A DNA stretch of 64,000 nucleotides from Plectrocnemia conspersa (lineage: Eukaryota > Arthropoda > Insecta > Trichoptera > Polycentropodidae): contig VTFK01000470.1 in NCBI GenBank assembly GCA_009617715.1, positions 1 to 64,000 of the forward strand. Reading direction: 5' to 3'. This document shows, piece by piece, positions 1-11,295 of the stretch. The translations under genes and the position numbers were made by a program. How positions within the stretch are numbered: position 1 is the first letter of the stretch; every line of letters starts with the position of its first letter. The notes below the pieces were generated by a model. That model did no database searches and was not told where the DNA came from. It saw only the letters and a program-made list of their open reading frames with translations.

Positions 1-537
1 AAAAAAATTGTTGTGAACGGACTTATTATATATTGTATTAAACTAGCTGACATATTTTAATAATATATTAAAAGAAAAATCAAAATAGATATTAAATTTC
101 TGCCTCAAATCCTTTAAGATTAACCAAAAATCCAGAAAAAGGAGAATTATTTCCCACCTTTCATTTCTCTAATAGTATATAAGCTGTGACGCTGCCTTAG
201 AGAAACCACTTTCACTTGGACTTTAAATATCTCTAGAACTTTTACTGGAGCTTGCAACTGTGATTCTATATTGAAATACGTAAAAGTTCGACCATGAACT
301 TGCATCCAATGAAGCTTACGCAAAATCGACACACATACGTGTTCAAAGTTCATACAAGGAAGTCGCTTTCACTTCGAATGTCATACCTGGTACAGCCAAT
401 TAGTCACCAAAAAAGAAGAGTTGATCAACACGGCATGAATGACACAACACGTAACATAGTATATAAACCTTTGTAATTTAAAAATAAAAATAAACACTTG
501 TGACAATCACCAAGTACGGTATATTGTTTTTATTATA
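1..537. other. AT-rich flank, two overlapping short ORFs, nothing recognised
   Basis: This AT-rich stretch precedes the mariner element. A 68-codon ATG frame runs on the minus strand (147-353) and a 60-codon frame on the plus strand (294-476), and the two overlap. Neither matches a family I know, and the overlap argues that at most one can be real. An AATAAA-like word follows the plus frame at about 488. I see no transposon end or RNA gene here. Confidence 0.4.
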
Positions 538-539
538 TA

Positions 540-572
540 TTAGGTAATCCCGGAATTAATGTCGTTTTTTTA
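540..572 (+). repeat. Mariner left terminal inverted repeat, 33 bp
   Basis: This is the left end of the mariner. It begins TTAGGTAATCCCGGAATTAA and ends in a run of seven T and one A. It is identical to the reverse complement of 1777-1809 over all 33 bases. The TA target copy lies just outside at 538-539. Confidence 0.95.
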
Positions 573-605
573 TTAAAACTCAAACTTATTTTTTTTTTCA
601 ATTAT

Positions 606-1736
606 TTAATATTTTTTTAATACAAAGTAATTTCTAGTGTTATCTAAGACTCTTTGCCATCTTGTTACTAGATCTAAAATTCCTTTCTCATAAAAGGCTT
701 TTGGTTTAGATTCGAAGAACTCCGAAAGACCCGATTTCAGTTTTTGTCGAATTGTCGAATTTTTTGTTCCCTAATTGCGTTTCTAAAAAGCGAAATAAGT
801 GAAAGTTGCTCGGTACCAAGTCCAGAGAATAGGGTGGATGCAATAAAACATCCCAGCTAAGGTCTTGGATTTTTTTACGGGTAATATCGGCAACATGCGG
901 CTGGGCGTTATCATGTTGAAGAATGACATTACTTTTATTTACAAGAGCAGGTCTAATTTTTTGTAACGTCGTATTTAATTTGTCCATCTGTTCACAATAG
1001 AGGGCTGCAGTAACAGTTTGCCCTTGTTTTAAAACATCATAATAAATTACACCTTTCGAATCCCACCACACACACAATAATGCTTTCCGAGGATGTAGTC
1101 CTGGTTTTGGTGTTGGAATTGGGGTTTGACCTCGATTTAACCATTGTTTCTATTTTTTTATATCATGATAAAGAACCCATTTTTCGTCTCTGGTGATAAG
1201 GTCATGGAGAAACGGGGTAAAATGTTGCTTTTCTTGCAGTATTTTGCATGTGTTGAGGCGTTGAGCTTTGTTGCGTCGGTGATCGCGTGAGGAACCGAGA
1301 TACCTTATTTTAACTTTTCGCAGTTTCTCAAGATAACGATGGGTGTTCGACCGTGATGTGCCGACTTTCTTCGATAATTCATCAATGGTCATAATCGGAT
1401 TTGCTTCGATTTCCGCCTTTAGAGCTGGACTATCCACTAGACTGGGCTGTCCACTTCGAAGCTCGTCCTTCAAATCGAGATTGCCCGTTGGAAATTTTTT
1501 GAACCCACTTTGGCTTTTTTTTTGTCCAGTATATCATCGTAAATGTCATAAATGCATTCTGTTGCTTCTGTCGCAGTTTTTTTTAATGAAACGAAAACAG
1601 CATACAGCTTCTTAAATGTGTTTCGAAGGACACGTCTCTGCCATTGTTTGTAAATGGGGGTAGAAAAGATTTTTTTTTGTTTAAAAGATAGGCAAGGATC
1701 ACAGAGAAAAAAAAAAATTACAACGCACGTCTTCAC
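606..1736 (-). pseudogene. Mariner transposase pseudogene (D,D34D family)
   Basis: The transposase would bind the element ends through two helix-turn-helix units and cut and join DNA with an RNase H-like catalytic core. Visible parts, in coding order: an N-terminal piece with ATEAT (about 1560-1590, upstream frame), the KDELRSGQP hinge (about 1450-1475), the DEKW motif (first Asp codon 1186-1188), WWD (about 1060), HDNAQPH (second Asp codon 910-912) and HPPYSLDLVPSNFHLF (about 790-835). The third catalytic position, 34 residues after the second Asp, reads Asn (AAC, 805-807) instead of Asp. A TAG at 1150-1152 interrupts the frame. A frameshift lies in the A/T run near 1511-1527, and a second one near 710-735 moves the conserved WQRVLDNT tail into another frame that stops at 606-608. 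The start codon is uncertain. Confidence 0.92.
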
Positions 1737-1776
1737 TGCTCATCGGACCCAAAAATACTAAGCCAAAGTTGCCTAT

Positions 1777-1809
1777 TAAAAAAACGACATTAATTCCGGG
1801 ATTACCTAA
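1777..1809 (-). repeat. Mariner right terminal inverted repeat, 33 bp
   Basis: Reverse complement of 540-572 without mismatch. The TA target duplication follows at 1810-1811. Confidence 0.95.
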
Positions 1810-1811
1810 TA

Positions 1812-2145
1812 TTAAAAAATATAAAAAAAATATTGTGTGCTTTCAAATACTAAGCCACAATTTTGATTTTTAAAAGCTCAGCAGTTTTTACCCCTTGTTA
1901 GATTTATTGACCGTAAAGAAATATTAATACAATTATATATGTGTGTATTAATCATACACATTTGGGTACGCACACTGAGTCATCACACCGTAAACTGTTT
2001 GTCAGTTTCTTAAACTTTTAATATGTAATACTTATATTTTATTGGATAATTTTTCAAATAGTTCATTCATATGGATTCTATTGATATGTGAGCGCATGAT
2101 ATTTTATATTTATAAAAGTTAATTTGTTTTATCTAAATTATCATA
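1812..2145. other. AT-rich spacer
   Basis: Low-complexity AT-rich DNA between the mariner and the first GC island. I see no gene, repeat end or structured RNA. Confidence 0.6.
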
Positions 2146-2465
2146 TCGTTACGTTGAGAAGCTCTGGCTCCGAGTTTGCTTAGGCCAGTGTCCAAGGTGG
2201 CGTTGAAGGGTCTCCAGATGGCGGTCGCAGCGGCGAAGCCTCTCAAACTTGCTCAAAGTTTCCCAGCCAACAGTGTAGTGTGCTGAAGGAGGTTTGTGTG
2301 GAGGAATGCGGGTGGCGATGCCTTTATGAGAGAGAGACCTCCTTTGTGTTCGGCATAACAGATGCTGTAAATCAGATCCCCGGTAGTCGGAGGTATCCGA
2401 AATCGGCGGAGCGGCCAAGAGGTATAAATATGTATCCCGGCCGAACAAGATTTAGTGCATTGTAG
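2146..2465. other. GC-rich island 1, candidate conserved noncoding element
   Basis: About 320 bp of near-balanced base composition in an AT-rich setting. It has open frames on both strands (99 and 89 codons minus, 61 plus) that overlap each other and match nothing known. It includes GAGAGAGA near 2327-2336 (a possible GAGA-factor word) and a TATA-like GGTATAAATA at 2421-2430. The overlap of open frames is what GC-richer DNA gives by chance, so I favour a regulatory element over an exon. Confidence 0.35.
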
Positions 2466-4790
2466 CATTATTATCATCGAATAGTTAGGCAATGAATATA
2501 AACTGATTATAATGTTTAACAATTCAATTTTGAAACAAAGATTTTTAGCAAAGATCCAAGCACTGTAGCTCTAATTTGTATTTAAATAAATAAATTTAGC
2601 GAAAGCTCCATTACTTCGCATAGTATAAAATAAAATAATTTACTATAAAAACAAAATAAATGACATTTTAGATTTTTTTGAGATGAGATGTTATCTTAAA
2701 ATGTTACGTATCACATATAACGGACTACTAGATACATTTACAACTTTATATATTAACACCTAGATCAAGATATTGATATGATCTTCTTGGTAAGATGCAT
2801 TTAAAATAGCTTAGAAAAAAATATTTAATTATTTTAATTTTAAAAATGTACATATAATATCAAAATAATTTTGACGAGACGTAACCACGTAGACTTTCTC
2901 AAGAGAAATCACTTTAACCATGAGCAAACGTCTAGAAACTTAGCCTCATAAATCAAATGTGTAATATAATCGTCTGAATTCCATTTACTCGAAGTATCAT
3001 TAAACGGATGGACGTTTTGTATTATTAAATTTATACTGTGTTTAACGAGATGTTTCAGTGCGAATGTAGATTTAAGATAAAATTTAAATAGAAAAATTTA
3101 GAACATAATAAAAAAATTTTTAGCTACCAATAATTAGGTTAGAAAATAGTAAAAAAATATTTTATTAGAATCAGCTAGTAAATTAAGTATTAATTACAAA
3201 ACCGTGGTTGTTTAGGATTTTATTACACCAATTAGTATTTAAGTACAATAACACATCTTGCTTTAAAAACAAATATTTATTTTTGTTAGCCTTTGGTCTT
3301 TGGTTAAGTAAATAACTATAATACATAATAATTTTAATAAATTTTTATGATTTTTTATAAATTATTTTATGTTACTATTACTATCAGCATTATTTTAACT
3401 CTTAAATTTTTATTGTAAACTAGAAAATGATTGTGAAGCAGCAACTTTCACTTTTAATTTAATGTATTTTCATATATTCTTATTATTGTAACAATGAAAT
3501 AAATAGAATTAAAAAGAGATTCTTTAAAATACCTCACGTTGATGATTAAAAAATATTTAATTAAAAAAAAATTAAATGATTCTTTATATATACAATTTGT
3601 CACTAAAGATAATTTGTGTTTAAAGTTAAGATGAGTTTTAGTTAATAATTTACAGCTACACGTAATTAGATGTTTTGTTTTAAAATTTTCTTTTAGGTTA
3701 ATTTTTTCTAGATTTTTCTAAAATTAACTTAGAAGAATTCTTATCAAATAATGTTTGTATTATATTCAAAATTCTTATCAAATAATGTTTGTATTATAAA
3801 ATTATTAGATTGGTATGCTGGAGTGTATGCACATTTGTATTATTTTATCAAAATATAGTTAAAATCCCTAATCTATTTTATTATAAATAAATATTAATAT
3901 TCTGTATCCAAATTTCGAAGAAAGATCATCCTAAGAGTCCATGGATATGATTAACTGCAAGTTATGTGGAGCATCAAGCATGGTTGATGAATAAGCCTAT
4001 TACTTTAGTAAACCATATTTAAAACACATAGGTAGTTCTAGTTGCTTATCTTATAACCTGAATTTAAGAATTTGCTAATTATATTATCAACTTCCAATAG
4101 TATCGTATTCGTTAATCAATCAATAGAAAGGACATAAAAGATTATCTGAAAGTTTTGAATATATATTAATTTTTTATTATATATTTTAATTTGTAAACTT
4201 TTATTTATATCATTAATAGTTATGAATTAAAATAGTGTTGTAGTTTATAAAAACAGACTGTATATTTATATATAAAATTAGATCTACAATAAATACACAA
4301 TTTAATTATTTAATATATACGTTTGTATGATACATATACATATATGTATGTATGATACAAATATATATTTATTTTATATGGAAACAAAATTATTTTTTGC
4401 CATACTTTTAGTGCAATGAATAAAAAACATAGTATAAGTATAAGCTTTTGATACATAAATTGTGGGCTTAATTTTTTTTTACAAAGTTTAATAAATTAAA
4501 TGTGGTCTATTAAAAAAAACAGCACAGAAAGCTCTTTAATTAATTAATATTAAATGGTATATTTATATCTAATAGTTAATAGACCTAAACTAAAGTGGGT
4601 ATAAAGGGTTTTGAAAACTCGATAAAAGTCGTTGAATAGGCATAAGAGTGACACCTACTTAATACGATCTGTCTCCAATGTAAGCATCAGTATAATATCA
4701 ACTATCACTAATAGTAGTGTTTACTAAAGCTACTAAATAAAATATAAATAGTTATGTTGATATTAAAAAGATCAAAGCAGCATTAACCAG
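2466..4790. other. AT-rich spacer, 2.3 kb
   Basis: Very AT-rich DNA with many homopolymer and TATA-type tracts, containing a short direct repeat (separate entry). No coding frame, transposon end or RNA gene is visible. Confidence 0.55.
3737..3798 (+). repeat. Tandem duplication, 28 bp, period 34
   Basis: The 28-bp unit beginning ATTCTTATCAAATAATG occurs at 3737-3764 and again, identical, at 3771-3798. This is a recent local duplication in AT-rich DNA. Confidence 0.9.
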
Positions 4791-4796
4791 CAAATT

Positions 4797-5230
4797 CCGT
4801 TACAAAATATTGATATCGCATTGAAAGTCCCCCAGAGCGCACTTCTTGAGCCAAAGTTTCCGGACTCGTGGTGGCGGTGGTGGTGGTGGGGTGGCTGGCA
4901 CGCTGGGCGGAAGACGCAGCCCGTCGTCTTCAATATGTCTCGGGCCCGGAGTCTGTCCGGAATTCCAGATGAGCTCTCTTTCGCTAATGTGCCTTTGAAT
5001 GGCGTTGATAGATTCGCGGCGGATACTAACTATCGGTTTCTTGTGCGGGACTTTGCGGATGTGTGCTGCATAAAGTGGGTCGCAGATAGTCCGCGAATGG
5101 TTTTGGGGACACACGTTTCGGAGATGGAATATTTGTGTAATCCATGCACGATGAATAATTGCGTTTCGAATTTAGGGAGCCTGGGCTTTGAGAGAGTTGG
5201 AAAAGATTTGATATTTTATTTTAGCTAATA
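4797..5230. other. GC-rich island 2 with GGT run and opposing open frames
   Basis: A GC-rich island with a GGT-type trinucleotide run at about 4869-4891. A plus frame is open from 4821 to a TAG at 5226-5228. Its first in-frame ATG, with A at -3, is at 4935-4937 and would give about 97 residues starting MSRARSLSG. A minus frame (4800-5114, 104 codons) crosses the same DNA and translates the run as seven prolines. Neither product is recognised. Because both strands are open, coding status is doubtful. Confidence 0.35.
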
Positions 5231-5349
5231 AATATTTATAATCTGAAATATCGTCTGCTCTTTAGCGTTGGAAAGTGCCACACTGCGTCATTTTTCTATC
5301 TTGTTCGCCATCATATTATTCCTATTATCTCGATGGAAAAATTTTGGTT

Positions 5350-5384
5350 AAAAAATCTTCCATTTTTCCAGGGGAAGATTTTTT
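5350..5384. repeat. Perfect 12-bp hairpin
   Basis: AAAAAATCTTCC (5350-5361) pairs perfectly with GGAAGATTTTTT (5373-5384) across an 11-base loop. Function unknown. It is too short for a microRNA precursor. Confidence 0.85.
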
Positions 5385-6000
5385 ATACACGTAAACGACG
5401 TCTGCGATAAATATTTCAAGATATATTTCGGCTTTGTTATAAGGAACGCATTTTACTTTCCCAATACGTCATTTATATGATTATTATCTGTTAAGCATAC
5501 TAGGTTAGAAATCAAGGCTTGCCGATATTTTTGTTTTTAATTTCTTAAAACAATACTGAAGGTCAGAAATTGTTAAACTTTTAATCGATAAGCAGTGCCT
5601 ATTTTTTCAAGTCGTTGTCTTCTGAATTTAAGCTCGTCAAAGTTGTTTATAACTATTTAAAAATATTTAAAAGTAGCATTCGCTTTCTCGTCGTCTTAAT
5701 AATCGCACTTCTTATTATATTATATTATAAATATATTCATTATATTTAATCTGTGTTTCGTTATTCGCGTTGAATTGACGATGGTCTAAAAATTTTGCAG
5801 GTAGTTCTCTAAGCTCAATGTTAACTAAATAGTTGGCGCGAGCCTCGAATTATTCATCACTTTTGCTCTTCCTAATCATTTTTTTTTAATTTTATAGTTA
5901 ACCGTTTTAAATATAACTCTTTTATCAACTAGTTTTATTACTAGGCTTTGCCTGGGATAGATTCAAAATCAATTTTATCTATTTTACTATTACTTTTATT

Positions 6001-6037
6001 GCTACTGCAATCTCTTGTCTTCACGTATTGCAGTAGC
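6001..6037. repeat. Perfect 11-bp hairpin
   Basis: GCTACTGCAAT (6001-6011) pairs with ATTGCAGTAGC (6027-6037) across a 15-base loop. It could be the trace of a small inverted-repeat element. I see no flanking target duplication. Confidence 0.8.
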
Positions 6038-6419
6038 ATGAATTTAGTCACAAGCACGTTGCTGTTTAGGTTAACTTTTAACTTTAAATTCATTTATAAT
6101 TTAAAAATAGCACGGTTGTCCTAGAAATGGCAGCCAGAATGGCATGTGCAAATGCTACGTCGCTATTGTTCACCGTTTGAGAGAAGTTCTTGTAAGAAAC
6201 AGAAATGTATTTTCTGTTTTACTGTATAGATATGCTAAAGAACAAAGCATAGTTCGAAGCATAAAAAAACTGGTGCTTTATATAGATCCCTGCATTTATG
6301 GACAACCCTTCAATCAAAACTTAAAAACACAACAAACTTATGTAAAATAAAAAAACAACCATGGCTAGTGTTTTTATTTTTCTTATATTCTACTATCTAC
6401 ATAGCTATCTCTCTATGTG

Positions 6420-6913
6420 TAATATTAAAAAAAAAACAGATAAATATAATCTCGCGATCGTATGCGTCCTAAATAACAAAAGCACGTGTCTCTTAATCCT
6501 TTCTGTCAGATTTGTGTACACTTGATTTAATATCAATCCACTTGCTTTAATAACATAGTTAATTGGTTTTGAATTCATCAACAATGACACATAATCGACT
6601 AAGTACCGAGTAATATTAGTCACTTGCAGTAGATTAAAATCACCAATGATGATTGTATTTTTACGAACTACCTTTGATGAAATTACAATTATAATATTAT
6701 TTAAAAAACATGTTTATTATCTCTGGATGTAATCATATAAACAGCAAACCGCTGCTCAGATATTTTTACCCATAGTTTCGAAGAACGTAATGCGTTCAGC
6801 CTAAAAAATATAACTTCAACAATATAAAACCTCCTCGAGAAAGTATCAAACAGTTTACCGTTCACAATGAAATTGTTCAGCCAAGTCTTCAACAGTGCGA
6901 CAATGTCGTATTC
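6420..6913 (-). pseudogene. Non-LTR retrotransposon endonuclease-domain remnant
   Basis: Minus-strand translation shows, in order, EYDIVALLKTWLNN (from 6913), then about 85 codons later IIIGDFNLLQ with GDFN at 6633-6644, then NYVIKASGLILNQVYTN. These match the apurinic-like endonuclease of Jockey/CR1-type LINEs, where the first motif is DIICLTETWLN-like and GDFN holds catalytic Asp and Asn. The enzyme nicks target DNA to prime reverse transcription. The Glu of the TETW motif reads Lys here. The frame is broken between the two segments, and no reverse transcriptase follows on the same strand. Confidence 0.75.
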
Positions 6914-7204
6914 TTGCGAAAAAATTGCACATTTAAAATACTGCTTTTAACTGCACAATTTTCTTACATACTGATATAGAGAAGTGAAAATTTCTGTTTA
7001 GACGTCGTGCTATGTCGCCATATGTACTCTTTAAATTTAGAAATGTCAACATATTAGATGCTATTTAATTTGCACACAAAACTAATGCAGATTTTTTGCC
7101 AATGTCAATTACAAATAATAGCGCACAATCTGCCTTATATTTAGAACCGGCACCAAAAGGGTACAGTATCATGCGTGTATTTGTCTAAGTTGTATAATTG
7201 AATT
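6914..7204. other. AT-rich spacer
   Basis: AT-rich DNA upstream of the LINE remnant. It may hold more of that element's decayed N-terminus, but I could not align it with confidence. Confidence 0.5.
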
Positions 7205-7455
7205 ATTAAGACACACCGAGATGCGGGCGCCCGTACGTCTTACTAGGTTCATATCGAAATAATTTTAGAATGTTGGGTATTTAATGGCAAACTTGGGTCG
7301 TCTGGTTCCACGGTGGGGGTGCAAACCACCCCCAGAGAGAAGCCAACCTCATTTTTGTTTCGCTCTCCGTACACGTCTTGGACATTGGGGACACGTCTAA
7401 GGGGAATTAATAATAAGCCAAGATGCCGGCTGCGGTTTGCTTTCACAGATTTACG
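7205..7455. other. GC-rich island 3 with 8-bp hairpin
   Basis: Candidate conserved noncoding element. It contains a perfect hairpin TGGGGGTG / CACCCCCA (7314-7321 and 7327-7334, five-base loop). A 65-codon minus frame (7249-7446) is unrecognised. Confidence 0.35.
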
Positions 7456-7850
7456 TATTGCTTATTATATTTAATATTATATAATTATTAAATTGAACAT
7501 GTACAAGATACTGGTTGAATATGTAACAATTCAGGGCTATAGATAGAGACACTTCTGATATTACCACTAAACCTGTACGATCTATGATATTCAAATCTTA
7601 GATTATATCATCTTTCTACGTAAATCAATCGTAAGCAATCGACGATTAAAATTTTTACCGCCTTGCTATTCTGTCATTTACAAAAGTTTATTTACTGATA
7701 AAAAAAAGTTTATTCAGGGACAAAATAGTTTTGTAGCCACTGATCTTAAACATATTGTATAATCCATTATTAAGGCACATTCCACACGATTGATCTCTCA
7801 GAATAATTGCAGACACAAACACATACATGTTTACAGCAACTCGTAATCGT
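7456..7850. other. AT-rich spacer
   Basis: No feature seen. Confidence 0.6.
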
Positions 7851-8110
7851 TATTGGGGTGTTTAGTTAATTATGCACAGGGCCGGTTCTTCTGTCGGCCG
7901 CCCACGGGCTGCATCCCAAGTTTCAAGCAGACCGCAGCCGCCCACCTTCTTGGCGAGGGGCACTTTGACCCGTCGCCACCGCACAAACTTGCAACAAACC
8001 GCACCGTCTTGGGGCACACAACGCGGCCAGGGGTAGTCATCGGCGGGCGGGTAGCAATCGCGACAAAACAGGCAAAGCGAACGGTTATCGGTGGAAAAGT
8101 TAGATAACGA
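7851..8110. other. GC-rich island 4
   Basis: GC-rich DNA of about 260 bp with an 84-codon plus frame (7853-8107) that starts at a non-ATG codon and is unrecognised. Probably a noncoding regulatory element. Confidence 0.35.
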
Positions 8111-9365
8111 AGCGAAGTGTATGTGTATGTAAAACCTGGTCGTTCTAAGCTTTTTAGATAATTAAAATAAATTAATTTTAATTATTACTGTAACGTCAAA
8201 TCATCGTTTTAACTTATTTTTTGTTTGTGAAGCAACTTATAATGTTAACTAACTAGAAGTTGATTAATATATGTCATAACATAATTTTCGATATTTACTT
8301 TTCTGTCACTGATCTTTCACAATTTTGGTTTAGCCCAACGAAGCATCGTTCCGAGCAATAATTACCTTAACGATGTAAGCTCACTAATTTATCAAAAATT
8401 CATCAGGGATTCTTATAACTGCTCTTAAAGTACTAATTTAATTAATTTAGTTTAAAAACAGGACGTTCTTCTAGGCCTGATTTGATTCTTGATTTAATTT
8501 TGCAAGGTTGCGAAATCAGTCTCGCTGCTCCTTTAAAGCATATTTTGGATTTGATTCTTAAGACGTCATTAATTCATGATCTTTAAAATATACAAAAGTC
8601 ATTGTTCTCTATAAAAAATATAACGAATTGTGTAAAAACAATAAACTAGTTGCAATGTTTTTAGCTGCTGCAAATTATTCAAAAAATATTTCTTTTGGCA
8701 ACGTGGTTTTTGTCCCGTTCGTTCCACTATTACCAAATTTTATTTTGTATAATAATGATTTAAAAATGTGTACATTTGCTCTGTTGTTAACCTTTTTCTC
8801 TATACAAATTGATTTATATTATCTATGGTGATAAGTTTTTATCAACCGCCTTTCAGTGTCAAAAAATACCATATAATGTATTTTTTATATTATTTTAATG
8901 GACGCTGTGAAAAGTTCCCATAAATTTTTGCAATTTGACCATTTCCACGCAAAGCGGTTTCTTCTTGTTAGACTACCAAAAAAAAGATATGGACGATTAG
9001 GTAGTTAATGAAATCATTAAATAATTTTTGGCTATTCAAATACTTCCTAATTCTAATATGAATATCTTATGCAGCGGTATTAAAAAATGCAGCGGTTATA
9101 AAACATTATCGATTTGACTTTTTTCTCGAGAAATATTTATCACAATGCTCTTTACTTAAATACATAAATACAAGCATACAATTTTTTTATTTATTATATA
9201 GTATTAATTTTAATTTTCACCAAAAATTTCCTAAAAATTCATTCTTTCAATCATTGCTAAGAAATAACATTTACCACCATAATATTATAATACAATATCA
9301 TATATGTACATGCATTATGCTAGTATTTAAATCACATATGTTTACCACTTCTAAATTCAAGATGG
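8111..9365. other. AT-rich spacer
   Basis: AT-rich. A 67-codon plus frame (8628-8831) is Leu/Phe/Asn-rich, as expected from base composition. No supportable gene. Confidence 0.55.
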
Positions 9366-9500
9366 AAGACTCCTTTGTAGAATAATTGCGGCGTTAGTAA
9401 TATGATCACGTGAAGAGCCGCCAGGTGGTCACGTGTGACCGCGACGTCTCAAGACGCCTTTAATAAGGGTTGCTAGTTGCATCACGTTTGAACCCTGCAA
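9366..9500. other. GC-rich island 5 with two CACGTG E-boxes
   Basis: A short island holding ATCACGTGAAG and GGTCACGTGTGACC within about 30 bp (roughly 9405-9440). Both carry the core CACGTG bound by bHLH factors. The second sits in GGTCAC/GTGACC inverted arms, which also resemble nuclear-receptor half-sites. This suggests an enhancer. Binding is inferred only. Confidence 0.35.
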
Positions 9501-10015
9501 CATTTGATTACGAAGAAACAACCAAAATTGTTTGAAAAATCAAGATTTCACTAAAACAAAATATCCCTTACGTAAATAAAAACGAGAATTAATTTTCTTT
9601 AATTAACATAAAAAAATTGTATATAAACTGTTGATATCATTTAATTAAACCTCCTTTATCTTTGAAGCATCTTCAATGCGCTAAATTTTATATTTCCTAC
9701 CTGCTAATAGTTTTAGAAAAAAACAATTTCAGAAAATTCAATGTTTTTACTTATTTCATGACACTAAATGATGTTCTTGGCCTGAAGTGGTTAATAAAAT
9801 AATATTTATTAATTATCAATAGTAATACGATGGTTATCTATAGAGGTTTAAAATAATATTAAGCGGCTGCAACTGTGCAAGTGCCTGCATATCATATAAA
9901 TGTAAATATTAATAATTATTTATTGTTCCCTTAGTTGGATTTTTTATAAATAACAGTGTCAAAACAAGATAAAAAACGTATTGCTGATTTTTTAGTACTT
10001 ATAATTTGTGAAACA
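9501..10015. other. AT-rich spacer
   Basis: No feature seen. Confidence 0.6.
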
Positions 10016-10420
10016 TTTTTAAATTGAATTTTCCCTTCCCTGTCGCCTCACAGGCCTTATACCTCTTTCGATTAAATACCCATCTCCGATACGATCGCAA
10101 GTATTGAAACGGGGCCAACTCGTTCCGCCAACATCCGCCGTAAGTTCGACAACCGCCAAAAACATAAAGTGTTGCCATTCCTCCCCCAACCTCCACCCTA
10201 ATCATAACCTCTTTTAAGGGCAAAAGTGCGCACCGATGATGTGATATCAGTCGGCGGAGGTGGGTGGGCAAACGAAACGAAATTTAAACGTTGTTTGCCT
10301 CACTCTCTCCTCGTCTTAGCGGCGGATGTAAATAATGGATGTAACCTTTTAGAAACGTGCGTATATCATACGGGGAACGAGTGCGGAAATTAAATTCAAT
10401 ACTTGCGTAATGTGTTTTGG
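10016..10420. other. GC-rich island 6
   Basis: About 400 bp. A 90-codon minus frame (9999-10271) crosses it and is unrecognised. Candidate noncoding element. Confidence 0.35.
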
Positions 10421-11295
10421 GCCTTAGAAATACTCGATGCGCGTTGTTCACTGGTAAATACCATTACCAGATCGAATGGCGCAAAAGTTATGGCGGACTC
10501 TTTAAAACACATCTGATGATGATTTTTGATCAAGTAAGTACTTATTATATGAAGATAGATGGGAAAAGATTTTTTTTAATAAATGTTTCTTGTCAATATA
10601 TTTTAATGCTATTTTTTAATGGTTTACATATACCTTTTAAGTTTTTGATATAAGTTGATGACTAATATGTACCCTATTATCTTATAGTATCTATTGTGTC
10701 CAGGAGATCAGATTTTAAAATAATTAGTATAATATATATTTGCGTATCTGTCCTTGAGTTTAATAAAAATACATTAACACATTTAACGCAGCAACTACAT
10801 ATATATACCCCAATATTTTTTATATATATTTACTTGTATAGTATCTAAAAGAAAACAATATTTTTTTATTGTAATGATTATTTACATATGTATTTGAATG
10901 TATTTATGATTCTACGAACTGAACAGTGATATATGTAGCATCGAAAAATCTTGTTTATACATATTGCAACACATTATAAATGTTGAAAAATACTTTTGAT
11001 TTTAAAACCCACTATTAGATCTGTAAAATGAGTAGATAAAATCGGCAAAGGTTGTAACTATGGCTCAAATAATATAACTACATATGTAAAATATGTAAGT
11101 ACATTATATGTATAACAGTGCGACAGAGAAATGACTACTATAGGGTGGCTCGAACTACTATTTCTTATTTAAAAAATCATATATATTTATTGCTAATGTA
11201 TATTTTTACACAATAAAATATAAAATAAATATAAAACAGCTCAAGTTTTAGAAACAGCATTAAGCTCTTAAATATACTGATTACATCCACAAAAC
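10421..11295. other. AT-rich spacer with donor-like GTAAGT
   Basis: A splice-donor-like ATCAAGTAAGT lies at about 10527-10537 inside a 78-codon plus frame (10417-10653). No matching acceptor or recognisable product is seen, so I do not call an exon. The remainder is AT-rich. Confidence 0.45.

Larger units (their letters stand above)
540..1809 (-). mobile_element. Complete but inactive mariner transposon, 1,270 bp
   Basis: The element is bounded by perfect 33-bp inverted repeats starting TTAGGTAATCCCGG and flanked on both sides by the TA dinucleotide (538-539 and 1810-1811), the usual Tc1/mariner target duplication. Its length of about 1.27 kb is typical of mariner. The transposase frame reads on the minus strand and carries the family signatures DEKW, HDNAQPH and HPPYSLDL. 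It is defective through at least two frameshifts, one in-frame TAG and a changed catalytic residue. Perfect ends with a broken gene suggest a copy mobilised in trans by an active relative fairly recently, then or already inactive. Confidence 0.95.
5231..6400. other. AT-rich spacer with two small hairpins
   Basis: AT-rich DNA. It contains the hairpins at 5350-5384 and 6001-6037 and a CAG-GTAGTT word at about 5797-5805, which resembles abutting splice sites but lacks a pyrimidine tract. A 68-codon plus frame at 6144-6350 is unrecognised. Nothing else supportable. Confidence 0.5.

Noticed and set aside
5797..5805. Second recursive splice site CAG-GTAGTT
   Set aside because: It lacks a pyrimidine tract and the donor is poor. 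The same holds for 56136 and 59766.
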